Shown in pieces: positions 23,746 to 33,682 of a stretch of DNA of 64,000 nt. How positions within the stretch are numbered: position 1 is the first letter of the stretch; each line of letters begins with the position of its first letter. The translations under genes were made by a program, and so were the position numbers. Source of the stretch: Thinopyrum elongatum (taxonomy: Eukaryota; Streptophyta; Magnoliopsida; Poales; Poaceae); the NCBI GenBank assembly GCA_011799875.1, contig CM022301.1, forward strand, positions 322,294,929 through 322,358,928, in the 5' to 3' direction. A model generated the notes under the pieces. It worked only from the letters and a program-made list of their open reading frames with translations, did no database searches and had not been told where the DNA came from.

Positions 23746-25659
23746 TACTGTGGTATGCTGACTGAATCCCATATATATACCCTTTATTATTTCTGCTGCC
23801 GATTACTCACATGAAAAAGGCTGTTTGACTATCCTTCTTGCTGAGCACTGAATTCATAGTACATTCTGGTAGGTTTCCAGTGTATAGCATGGTTCAAATC
23901 TTACTCATAGCAGAATCAACCTTGTATATGAACCATACCTTTGACTCGATATATACTGTTGGTCTTGCACACAATCTGTCTTTCGGTTGATTTCATCATT
24001 ACTGATGTGAAGATTGCACACCGATGTAGACTTGATGCTGATAATCAGGCCAGGATATCATTTGTATTCAGACAGGTTATTCTCAATACAATGCAGTCGG
24101 CTGAGAATTCCATGAGCTTCCCAATATTTGAACTCCTTTCTGATTCTTAGGGTCCGGTGTCGGCTGATGAGCAACTTCAATAAGGGGAACTAATGCAACA
24201 CAGAGGGCCCAAAGAAAGAAGCAAAAGAAACGAATGGAACAAAAGCACACAAAGCATACAAATAATATTATATCCAAGCAACATCACATATTACTGCTAT
24301 TCATCACAATAATATGCATGCATACCTAAGCACGCAAATCTCGCGGAAACTCCGGCATTACGGTCTAACATGCTGTGACGGTGTGCACGAAAGTGAATCC
24401 AAGTGTGGAAGGAGTTGGTGTAAACAGGGCTACACCAAGCGCTGACTTAACACCGGTTGCATCTGGACGGATACGGAGGTGAGGACGGACTTGGTGATCA
24501 TGTGGTGGAACACGGAGGTCATGACCACATCATCATCAAGAGAACGGAAGGGAACCGTACACGTCCAAAGAATGGGGTGATAGAGTAGGACAGCGGTGAA
24601 AAACAAGGCCTGCTGGCATTGCCCTTTTCTGACAGCAGAGATCAGTAAGGGTTGCCAACACGGCGATATGAATGGAATGATCCGGGATAGAAACATGTCT
24701 ATCATCGAAATGATAGGGGTGACTGACAGACAGATAAGGACACGATACCCGCAAATGGTGTCTAGAACACTTGGTACCTCGGCATCACTCCGCTGGGACA
24801 GAGATGACGCCGAACACCAAAGAGCAGGTATGCAAAGAAGGAGGGTGCAGGTAGTGGATCGAAACCGATGCCACCTACACTCACAAAATTAACCGTTAGT
24901 GACAAGATAATTAGTCTACATGCATGTATGCAACAAGCAAGTGCAACAACCAAATGCATCAAGCCGACTAGGCTCTATACTACCGGTTTCTAACGCTCGC
25001 GCGGACTAGGGCGTCCTACAGCCAGACCTGCTCTGATACCAACCGTTGTGGCACCCTGGCTCAGAGAGACCAGAACATCCCGTATTCCAGCCTAGAGATC
25101 AAGTCTTCTGGAATATGGCACTGCTTGGCATAGAACAAATCAGCTCTTATTACAATCGATATGGATACAAGGGTTCCGATATAACAGGGAATTACATCGG
25201 CATGGTGACACTACGCCTGCAAGGGTTGCTCTATGCAAGCAGCAGAATAACTACTAGCAGTAGAATAGCGACAACGGCGATGGACTCCACTCCGCAGGGA
25301 CTCTTGCTGGAACGTGTATCCTAGCTCGCAAACTCGGGATCCTCGGAAATCAAGCAAACACGGCATGACCTGCAAACTGGCATGGCATGCCAGGTGAGTA
25401 CTTTGAACAACTCGAAGCAGCGGAGTGGAGTCCAAGAATTTTCAACGAATATTAGAAAAAAGGTTCAAAACTTCATCAGCCACTGAATTGGGTCGATTTG
25501 CCTTGAAGATATCAAATAAGAAAAATCCGGAATATCTTCTTTGTGATGATAATGCCAAAAAATCTCAAGTTGGCGCGTCTTTCTTTCTTCCTTTCCCTTA
25601 TGTTGGTCATTAGAGGCTTCTTGACTTTTCTCTTCCCTATAAAGGATTTGTTTTTTTAT

Positions 25660-25703
25660 GGCTCATGACTTGAAGACTGCAGGTTCGAATCCTGTCCCCG
25701 CCT
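25660..25703 (+). pseudogene. trnfM: 3' part of mitochondrial initiator tRNA gene (trnfM)
   Basis: The sequence holds the anticodon arm with CAT (GGCTCATGACTTGAAG), the T arm (CAGGTTCGAATCCTG) and the acceptor 3' strand (TCCCCGCCTA). The acceptor 5' strand and D arm are absent, so it cannot fold as a tRNA. It directly precedes rRNA sequence, the gene order known for wheat mitochondria. Confidence 0.82.
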
Positions 25704-25967
25704 AATCATAGTCAAAATCTGAGTTAGATCCTGGCTCAGAAGGAACGCTAGCTATATGCTTAACACATGCAAGTCGAACGTTGTTTTCGGGGAGCTGGGT
25801 AGAAGGAAAAGAGGCTCCTAGCTAAAGTTGTCTTGCCCTGCTTCAAAACTACAGGGCGCGCGCTACCACTTTGACCTAACGGCCTCCGTTTGCTGGAATC
25901 AGAATAGTTGAGAACAAAGTGGCGAACGGGTGCGTAACACGTGGGAATCTGCCGAACAATTTGGGCC
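25704..25967 (+). pseudogene. rrn18: 5' fragment of mitochondrial small-subunit rRNA gene (rrn18)
   Basis: About 264 bp match the start of plant mitochondrial rrn18: 'GATCCTGGCTCAGAAGGAAC', 'TTAACACATGCAAGTCGAAC' and 'GGCGAACGGGTGCGTAACAC'. The wording is mitochondrial, not plastid, which has a different post-GGCTCAG sequence. It ends at the 'GAACAATTTGGGCC' helix and is only about one seventh of the gene, so it is a non-functional nuclear copy. Confidence 0.88.
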
Positions 25968-28655
25968 GAACAACTCGAAGCAGTGGAATAACTACTAGCA
26001 GCAGAATAGCGACGACGGCGATGGACTCCACTCCGCAGGGACTCTGGCTGGAACGCGTATCCTAGCTCGCAAACTCGAGTTCCTCGGAAATCAAGCAAAC
26101 ACGGCATGACCTGCAAACTGGCATGACACGCCAGGAGAGTACTTTGAATGTACTCGCAAGCTCACAGCAACCAAAGCAATCAAGACAAACAATAGCATGG
26201 CATTTACAGGTTAAACAAGGATGAGCATGATACCACTGGAACAACATAAGATGAACATGGCATGAACATATTGAACATAACACATCTAGTATCATATGAA
26301 CATGGCAATGTTACACATGATATGCACATGATGATACTAGCATGCAACATATTTAACATCACGATCCACTTACTCTGTTTGGAGGTTACCTCGTAACCAC
26401 CACTTGTATCAACTTACCAACTTGGACATCACACGATCATCCCAGGACCAACCAAGCTTGGTATTATCAATACCGTAGTGATCATATAAACAGAAGGAGC
26501 TTGATCTTTACCCGGGATTATCACATGACACCAGAAATATCAACCAGCCTCGGTATCCATGATACCACTGTGATCCTCTCGCGATCACATAAAGATCAAC
26601 CAACTTCTTTTCTCATCGAACCAGGGTTATTATTAAGTAGGTTATTATTACTGTTGACCCATAGTGTGACCTACTACGAACTGGGCCCATATCCGCGGGC
26701 GTGGCTATCGATAGATTAAACACAATCTGCAGAGGTTAGTACACTGTACCCACACTACGGAACCCAAGGCCTCGTGCTCCCATTCGGGTGGACCAACAGC
26801 GTTCCGACAAAACCGATCTACTGCATGACACCCTCTCGGCCACTCCGACAAACTCCCCTTTGGGCTAAGTCATGGCTGGCCCAGATGTCACCTCGTGAAA
26901 TCCAACAGCTACCGTCGTGGTAAAACAAAAACGGTCCCAAACGGGGACATGAGATCTCAATACCAACCACGGGCACACAAGGCTTATGTCCGCCTACCTG
27001 ATCAGGGTAGCGCGTGCCCATAACCTTCCCTAGTTGGAGGCACCGGCGAGAGGCATGACAATAGACCAAGTTAGGACCTTCCCATACAGGCAAGTGTGGC
27101 TGCACTGGTCAGCTCGATTCGATGGCACTATGACTCAGCCAACAGGTGTTCAAGTTCGATTAAAGTCCAGTTCAACTTGGATGTAATAAGCTGAGTCATA
27201 ATAAAAATAGCATGATGTAGTGACAATGCAGACGAGCATGATACCAACATAAGCATGGATGAGCAACATAACCATCAAGCATATCAACAACAATAAATCC
27301 TTTATGCAAATGAGCATGGCATCATGACAAGCATGAATATCACAAGTATAACACTATACAAAAGCATAGCATGACCACTAGCATCATAAATAATTACTAG
27401 ACAAGAGCATGGCAATATATTAGCAAGTAAACAATTACCCAACAAGATGTAAATGATCATAGCATAAGGATGAGCATGGGTTCACAAGCATATATAAAGC
27501 ACTCACAAACTATTAGTATGCACCAAAATTTTTTATTATTCAAGTAGAAAACCATTGCTACTGCAAGGCTCTCATGCAAGTGGCTGTCGTGGCTTGCCTG
27601 GGGATGAAGAATACTCCGGGAAGAAGTGCGATGAACTCGCGGAACGATTCATCGGAAAGGATTCTCTCTCGGAGGGGGCTAGATAAGGGCAATGGCAAAA
27701 TGGTCATTTCTAGTATGTGAACACATATTGAAAATGATACCAATGGATCGGGCTCGACGAGACAAAGACATGGGCTTTGGAATCACCTGATTCGGACTTA
27801 CGGTTGCGAAGATATGGACAGAAGAAGAACAGGGACTAATCTATAAAGATTTCTCCACAAACAGGTCCCTGGAGGCTGAAAATAGAAAACTTATTTCAGG
27901 GAATACGCTTTCAGAACAGGGAAAGCGTACTTTGAGCTGAAGAAGAATCAAAAGACGTTTTCTGAAAAGGGAAACGTATTCTGGGGAATACGCCTCCACT
28001 TACCACGTCAGCGGGGCCGGCTGGGTCAACGGATAGAGGCTTATAGGCGGCCCCCACGGCTGACTCCTCTCTCTCTCTCGTCTTCTTCTTCAACCTCCGA
28101 CAGGGAGCAGAGCCGGCGCTGGTCGGGCTCAACGCCGACGCGTGGGGGCACGACTGCGCGTGAGGAGGGGCGGGACGAGCTCGCGGGGCTCAGCCACACC
28201 CGCAGGAGATGCCGGAGGGCTCGGGATGGAACGGAACAGGGACAGCGGAGAAGCTTCTGGTCGGGTGCGCGCCGGCGACGACCTGGTGGCTCCAGCCACA
28301 TCCAGCCAAGAGGGAGGCACCGACAGGCTCAGGGAGGAGCGCCGCGTCCTCCTGACGCAGCAGCAGCACAAGGGAGGGGCTGAGATGGCGGCGACGCGCG
28401 GAGGCAGAGAGCACTTGGCAGCGGCCGGAGTAGGGGACACGCGGCCACGAGCACTCCGACGCCGAATTGAGGGGTGGGGGAGATGCGGCGGACTTCGGTG
28501 GATGCTCTGGTGGAGAGAATGGGAGAGGGGAGGGCCTGGCTTGCTCGAATTTGAGCGAGGCCGACGGCGACAATGGTGGGCAGCGAGGTGGGGCAGCTCC
28601 GGTGGGCGGGGAAGGTAGGGGAGGGAGCTGCGAGCTATGGAGGACCTCGGGCGTG

Positions 28656-28667
28656 CTACTTATAGCC
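28656..28667 (-). promoter_or_regulatory. TATA box of LARD 5' LTR
   Basis: GGCTATAAGTAG on the minus strand, as in the other LTR. This copy would drive transcription into the internal domain. Confidence 0.55.
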
Positions 28668-30229
28668 ACGGGGAGGCTCTGGAGCGCTCAAGAAGCTCCG
28701 GCCGACCAGACAATGGAGGAGCAGGCAAGCCTAGCGTCACGGGCGAGCTCGATGGTGATGCGTCGGCGGCGAGATTGGACGGGGTAGGGGCACGGGAAGA
28801 CGCAGGGGGTCACGGGGAGCTCCAGGACACGGCAAACGCTCGCGAAGAGGAGGAAACAGACGGGGATAGGGGCTCCACTTGCCAGAGCGCGCCGGAGTGC
28901 ATGCCAGACACGCAGTCACCGTGTGAACTGGCGCACGCGGTTGCACCCTGGCCGGCCGACCATGTCCAGTAGATTGGTCATTCAAAGGAGAAGGCCAAAG
29001 AGGAAAGAAACGGGCATAGTAGAGATTGAGATGACCACAGCTAGCAGATTTGCTCAGGAACAGCAAGGTGTTTGTGCTGTGGTGAGGAATATACAAGAGG
29101 GGATAGACTCGGGTCTTTGGCTGGGTGTGGTCACACACTAAGATGATCACCTCTGCAAATTTGCAGCTCATTAGGATGAAGATAAATGTCACTTGCTATA
29201 CAAATCACCATTCTGTACAGAAATGCAAACAATGAAGTGGCATGCACATATCAAATGGGATTGAGCTGAATTTTTGTGGAGATGAGTTATATAAGAATAT
29301 CAAGCTACTGTAAAGTTTCATACCATTTGGAAACACCAAAATGGTACTTGCTTCACAATGCAGCTCTTCGGACAGAATCTTGGAAAAATTCTAGAGATAT
29401 AATGGTGGAGTGAAATGAGCCCAAATTTTATGGATAGGGTTTATATGGGTAGGATCATGTCTTGGTAAATTTGCAGCAATAATGAAGCAATATAAAATAT
29501 TGTTGCTTCACAACCTAAAAATCTGACTAGAAACCAAGATTTGATGCTGAGCTCACATAGAGTGATGAAATGAGCTCAAATTTGGAGGAGAGTCATTACT
29601 TGATCATATGAAGGACCTTGCAAAATTTCAAATCATTTGGATTACCCTAGATTGCACTTCCTTCACAAAGGCTTCCCTCAGACAGGAACTTTGGAAACTT
29701 GCTGAGGAAGGTTCACTAGGCAAATGGAGTTGAATTTTGTCATGTGGCCATGATATGGATAGGAAAGAGTTCCCAAAAAGTTTGGGGGCAAGCAAGCAAA
29801 GATAAATAGCACTTCCTTCTCAAAAAGCCACTTAGGGCAGAACGAGAAAAGGAATATTTGTGAATTATCTTTTATGATGCCAAAGAAGGGTTTTGACATA
29901 TCTATGGAATATATGACCCAAACAATTTATGAGAATTATTTGGGAATTTTGGTAGTGACAGAAATATAGGTTGTTTCACAACCTAGGGTAAAAAGGATTA
30001 TTCCTTTAATAGAAAAAAGGAATATTCCCAAGAAAAAGAATATTGGGATTGGTCCAAGAGGGAAATGACATGATCTAGGGATGGATTAGATGATGACAAG
30101 CCACTTGTGAGACTTGAGAAGAGATGATCTTCCCAAGTTTCAAGGCCACAGAGCCACATAAAAAGAAATCCAAGCAAAATCCATAGAAAATCAAAAGAAA
30201 AAGAAAGGGCCAAAATCCAGGGTGTCACA

Positions 30230-30234
30230 TATGC
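30230..30234. repeat. target site duplication (right) of LARD: TATGC
   Basis: Identical to 17313-17317; the SIRE-like ORF2 frame continues directly after it. Confidence 0.93.
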
Positions 30235-30887
30235 CACCAGTCCGCGACACACTCAGGATTGTAAAGGACATAGGCAAATGGAAGGTGCCAATTGATGCTA
30301 CTGTTTCTGCTTCCATGCCTGCTCCTGCTAGAGCTCCGAAGATCAAGAAGGCAAAAGTTGAAATCCCTCATGAAGAGAATCCTTCTTTCTATGAGATTTG
30401 TCTTCGCGCTCAGCAAGCCCTGGAAAGCCATATCAAGCTCGACCAGAAAGTGACGCTGGAAATGATGACTGAGATAAATTTGCTTCACAATTATTCTCAC
30501 CAAGCTCTCCTGTATGAGAAGGAACTGAAGAAGCGCTCCTGGACCCTTCTGCGCAAGCATTATTCTCGCAAACAACTTTCTGCCAAGGGTATCGAAAAAG
30601 AAAATGATCATCTAGAGTTGTTTGAAGTTCCTCGCATCCTAAGGCAAACCCCAGTGCTTCCTCGGTGTTTCACCTCCACTAACCTGATGTTTGTTGAACC
30701 TGATGATGATCTTGAAGACACAGTAGGAAGATTTATCCACAAGCCAGATGCACCTCGCAATGCTACTCCCGATGCTGATCCCGAAGCCCATGCCGCGTCT
30801 CCAACTCCTGCTTCATCCTCGACCATCGCTCGCTCTGCTTCTCTGAAAAGTTCGAGTTCTGATTCTGAGGATTCTTCAGACGAGTAG
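30235..30887 (+). pseudogene. SIRE-like ORF2 C-terminal end (partial copy), after LARD
   Basis: An uninterrupted 217-codon stretch ends at TAG 30885-30887. It encodes 'PPVRDTLRIVKDIG', a basic helical region ('ELKKRSWTLLRKHYSRKQLS') and an acidic Ser/Asp tail ending 'SSDSEDSSDE'. The same region in the full copy (40311-40949) has a 13-14-bp deletion and a stop. This partial copy is thus the better-preserved version of the C terminus. Confidence 0.75.
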
Positions 30888-31910
30888 TTCCTCGCATGCA
30901 TTCTCTTTTCTTTTTGACACTTGCTGACAAAAAGCGGGAGAAGAACATCGAGTGATAGATTAGCGAGTTATTTGCAGGGGTTTTCCTTTTGCCATTTGCT
31001 TTGCTTTCAAACTATTTGGTTTTCGTCAAACTATTTACTTCTGAAACTTGGAGCATCGCCTGTGGTGTTGATATACTTGGTCGTCATGTACCATTAATAA
31101 CCCCTTCCCTGCAATGCTATTTGCTTCCAAATTATCTGTTTGCACGTGCTATCGAAAGCTTACTTCTTTGCAATAATTATCCTTGATACTTATCTATCGT
31201 GCAGGGAAAGTAAAAGCATTTCAAGGAGAATTGGAAATCATGCTTCTCAAAAAACAGACATTTCATTCCTTGAAATTATTTGTGTCTTATGGTTAGACAC
31301 TCTATAATGATTATCTTTCGCTATCTTACCTTGGAGAAGAAGAAAGTTAGCTTCAGATTGAATCTCTTGAGATTCGAAAGCGAAATCTTTCTGTTTCATA
31401 AGTTTTTTTCCTCGCATATTTCCTTTGTTTCATCATTATTGCAGGAAAACCTTGTCTAAGGCATATCTACTCTGAGCTATATACCTGTGTTTCCCTTGCT
31501 CTGATTCTCCTCTAGTATCTAACTTGCAGGAAACTTATATCTCATGTGGATTCAAACTGTGATCTGGGTGAACTCCCAAGACTTATCCTTCATCATAGAT
31601 CATTTCAAAGTATTCACTCTATCTAACAAATCTTTTTCAAAGATTGTGTGTGACAGGAAACACCTCAGACACTCTTGAGTGTATTGAAAGTGACCACGAA
31701 TGAGATCATATGTCAATATCACTCGTACGAAGATTCATCTTGCTACCTTCCGGTTTATCTTCTATGCATTTGATGCATATCTTAAGGGGGAGCGTGTTTC
31801 ATCTTCGTGATTATCTCTCATCTTTCATTATCCTTCACATTCCATTTCATTCCATTATCTATCTTTCGATGTGCTCTGTTTTGTCAACAATCGTCCAAAA
31901 AGGGGGAGAT
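30888..31910 (+). other. SIRE-like 3' non-coding region and polypurine tract (partial copy)
   Basis: About 1 kb without coding frames, repeated at 40950-42981 around the LINE-like insertion. It ends AAAAAGGGGGAGAT against the LTR at 31911, a strong polypurine tract. The word (T)GCAGGRAA recurs near 31201, 31442, 31526 and, as ACAGGAAA, 31655. Confidence 0.75.
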
Positions 31911-33629
31911 TGTTGGTGCAATATTTGCCCACCTGTGTTTTGGAGATTGTTGACAAAAACATGCATGGACTGATTTGTTTGCTAGTGCACACAGAGAGAA
32001 ATAGTCCATGCAGAACCAAAGAGAATGCTGTCTCCGGTGTCAAGTTCGAGGAACTTCACCGAAGAATATCTGCATTGCAGAGAAGAATGAGCTGCATCTT
32101 TTGAGAACATGTAGACGAGAAGATTGACGTGAAGGAGTTAACCCCTCAAAAATTTATTGCTGATGTGAAGCAATTGGTTCAGAGACTCTGTCCGAAGAAA
32201 TTAACTACAATGAATGGAAATCGAAGACAGAGTGCAGACGTAGTATTCATTTAATTGTTCTTCTTTCATTCAATTGAGTCATATGACCTTCGTACTATTA
32301 AGAGTGGTATAGGTTCTCGAAGCTTAGATCCGCTGTGATGCTTAGCCCAAAACCTATGTGAGACTGAGAGAAATCTCTTTATGTTTCGAATGATTACCTA
32401 GCAGCAATAGATGTTGTTCTTCGTGCTACAGGATATATCTTTCGAAATGAGGAGTTAGCATTACTTGCTCTGCATGAAATGTTACTATTGTGCTCAAATT
32501 TCCGACCATTGGACTCGTTTCGTTTGGCCATTGGCTGATCCACATGTCCAATTTGGTCATTTCCCTTCAGGGAAGGCTGCGGCTATAAATCGCCACCCTG
32601 CTCCAACGTTGCCCGTTGGCTGCTCCACTTAAGATTTCTGATAAGATTGATTGAGCATCCCCTCTCCGAGTGATTTGTGTTTAAGATCCACCAAGAGAAA
32701 AATCAAGAGCCCAAAACTTAGACAGTGCTTGAGCATCACAGTAGTTCTGAGTTTAGAGTTCTTGTACCTATTACTCTTGAGAGCTGCACACTCTCTAGAC
32801 GGATAGGTGTAGGCTCGAGTGTTGAAGAGTTGTTGTCTTCATCGAGCAAGATCTTCAGCAACCAAGAGTCATTGTGGTTCGCGAAGGTCGGTCAACGATT
32901 TGAAGATCGCCGACAAGTATCTACCACGAGTGAAATCAACTGGAGTCTGATCAGCTCCGAGTTGAAGGAGAATAGGGTGAAGAGAGTTTATCTTCTGTGT
33001 TAAATCACAACCCCTCCAACCAGACGTAGTCCTTTGGTAGAAGGGCGAACTGGTCTACCAAATCCATCTGTCGCCATCGAGCACCACTGGTTCTATCTAC
33101 GTTACTGCATTACATTCAGCGGTTTTCTTTCGTGCTCTATGACGATAGTTTATCTGATCATTCATAGACTGTTGCATATCGTTCGTCTCTATCATTTCTG
33201 TCATTCCAATCTATTATCATTCATTGCTCTCCCTGTTGCATTCTCATCATTCAGTGTAGTCATTTCAGTCGTATACCCTTCTGCTCACACTTATTTACAC
33301 TGGCGTGATTTCCCTATGTCATTTTCATTCACCTTGGCATAGTTCCTTCTCGTGTTTATCCATTGTAGCTCATACCTTGTTTCTCTCATGCTACTGCACT
33401 TATTCGTATATTGCATTATCATCATCATTGTCAAACCTGTGATATCATATGCTCGAACCATTATTGCTTCCTACCTCGACAGATATGTTCCCAGATAAAG
33501 TGCTTGATTGAGTTCTTGTCCACCAAACCTTATTTCTGCTGTTGTGTTTGGGATCCATTCATAACATTCACAAGAATTTTTGAATCTCCGATTCACCCCC
33601 CTCTGGTCGATATACTCTCGGTCCCAACA
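31911..33629 (+). repeat. SIRE-like LTR (shared between partial and full copies)
   Basis: Starts TGTTGGTGCAATATTTGCCC, ends CGGTCCCAACA, 1719 bp, equal in length to 42982-44700 with scattered substitutions. A 'GGCTATAAATCGCCACC' stretch near 32580 may be the TATA region (TATAAATAG in the other LTR near 43653). Confidence 0.9.
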
Positions 33630-33630
33630 A

Positions 33631-33643
33631 TTGGTATCAGAGC
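33631..33643 (+). other. primer binding site of SIRE-like element
   Basis: TTGGTATCAGAGC, complementary to initiator-Met tRNA, one base after the LTR end. This is the standard copia primer site. Confidence 0.9.
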
Positions 33644-33682
33644 AGGTTCTCCCTATTTCTGTTTATTAAAGGTTTAACCACC

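Larger units (their letters stand above)
21781..25046 (-). other. LARD internal non-coding domain with polypurine tract and primer site
   Basis: At 21781-21796 the minus strand reads TTAAGGGGGGAAGGTT, a polypurine tract against the 3' LTR. At 25030-25042 it reads TTGGTATCAGAGC, an initiator-Met tRNA primer site 4 bp from the 5' LTR. Between them no frame exceeds about 98 codons and none resembles gag or pol. Two degenerate repeat blocks lie inside. Confidence 0.82.
25408..25968. other. filler insertion containing mitochondrial DNA
   Basis: After '…GAGTACTTTGAA' the LTR is replaced by 17 bp of a nearby LTR word (CAACTCGAAGCAGCGGA), a 14-bp inverted copy of local LTR sequence (25421-25434), about 220 bp I cannot place, then mitochondrial trnfM and rrn18 sequence. 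The LTR resumes at ACAACTCGAAGCAG and repeats about 178 bp already present upstream. Confidence 0.85.
17318..30229 (-). mobile_element. LARD-type non-autonomous retrotransposon
   Basis: LTRs of 4463 bp (17318-21780) and 5183 bp (25047-30229, enlarged by an insertion) flank a 3.27-kb internal region without an open frame of any family I know. Orientation is minus: primer site TTGGTATCAGAGC at 25030-25042 and polypurine tract at 21781-21796. Long LTRs with a short non-coding interior are the definition of a LARD. The size pattern is like Triticeae Sukkula, but the LTR ends (TGTGACACC on minus) do not match what I remember of Sukkula, so I leave the family open. Confidence 0.88.
25047..30229 (-). 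repeat. LARD 5' LTR, enlarged by duplication and organellar insertion
   Basis: Begins TGTGGCACCCTGG and ends GGGTGTCACA. It is 720 bp longer than its partner; the excess lies at about 25408-26150 and consists of a second copy of an approximately 178-bp LTR stretch plus foreign DNA. Outside that block the two LTRs align throughout with point differences. Confidence 0.9.

Noticed and set aside
25660..25703. Functional tRNA gene
   Set aside because: The acceptor 5' strand and D arm are missing; it is a fragment.
17318..30229. Assignment of the LARD to Sukkula
   Set aside because: Sizes fit, but the LTR terminal bases do not match what I remember of Sukkula. Left unnamed.
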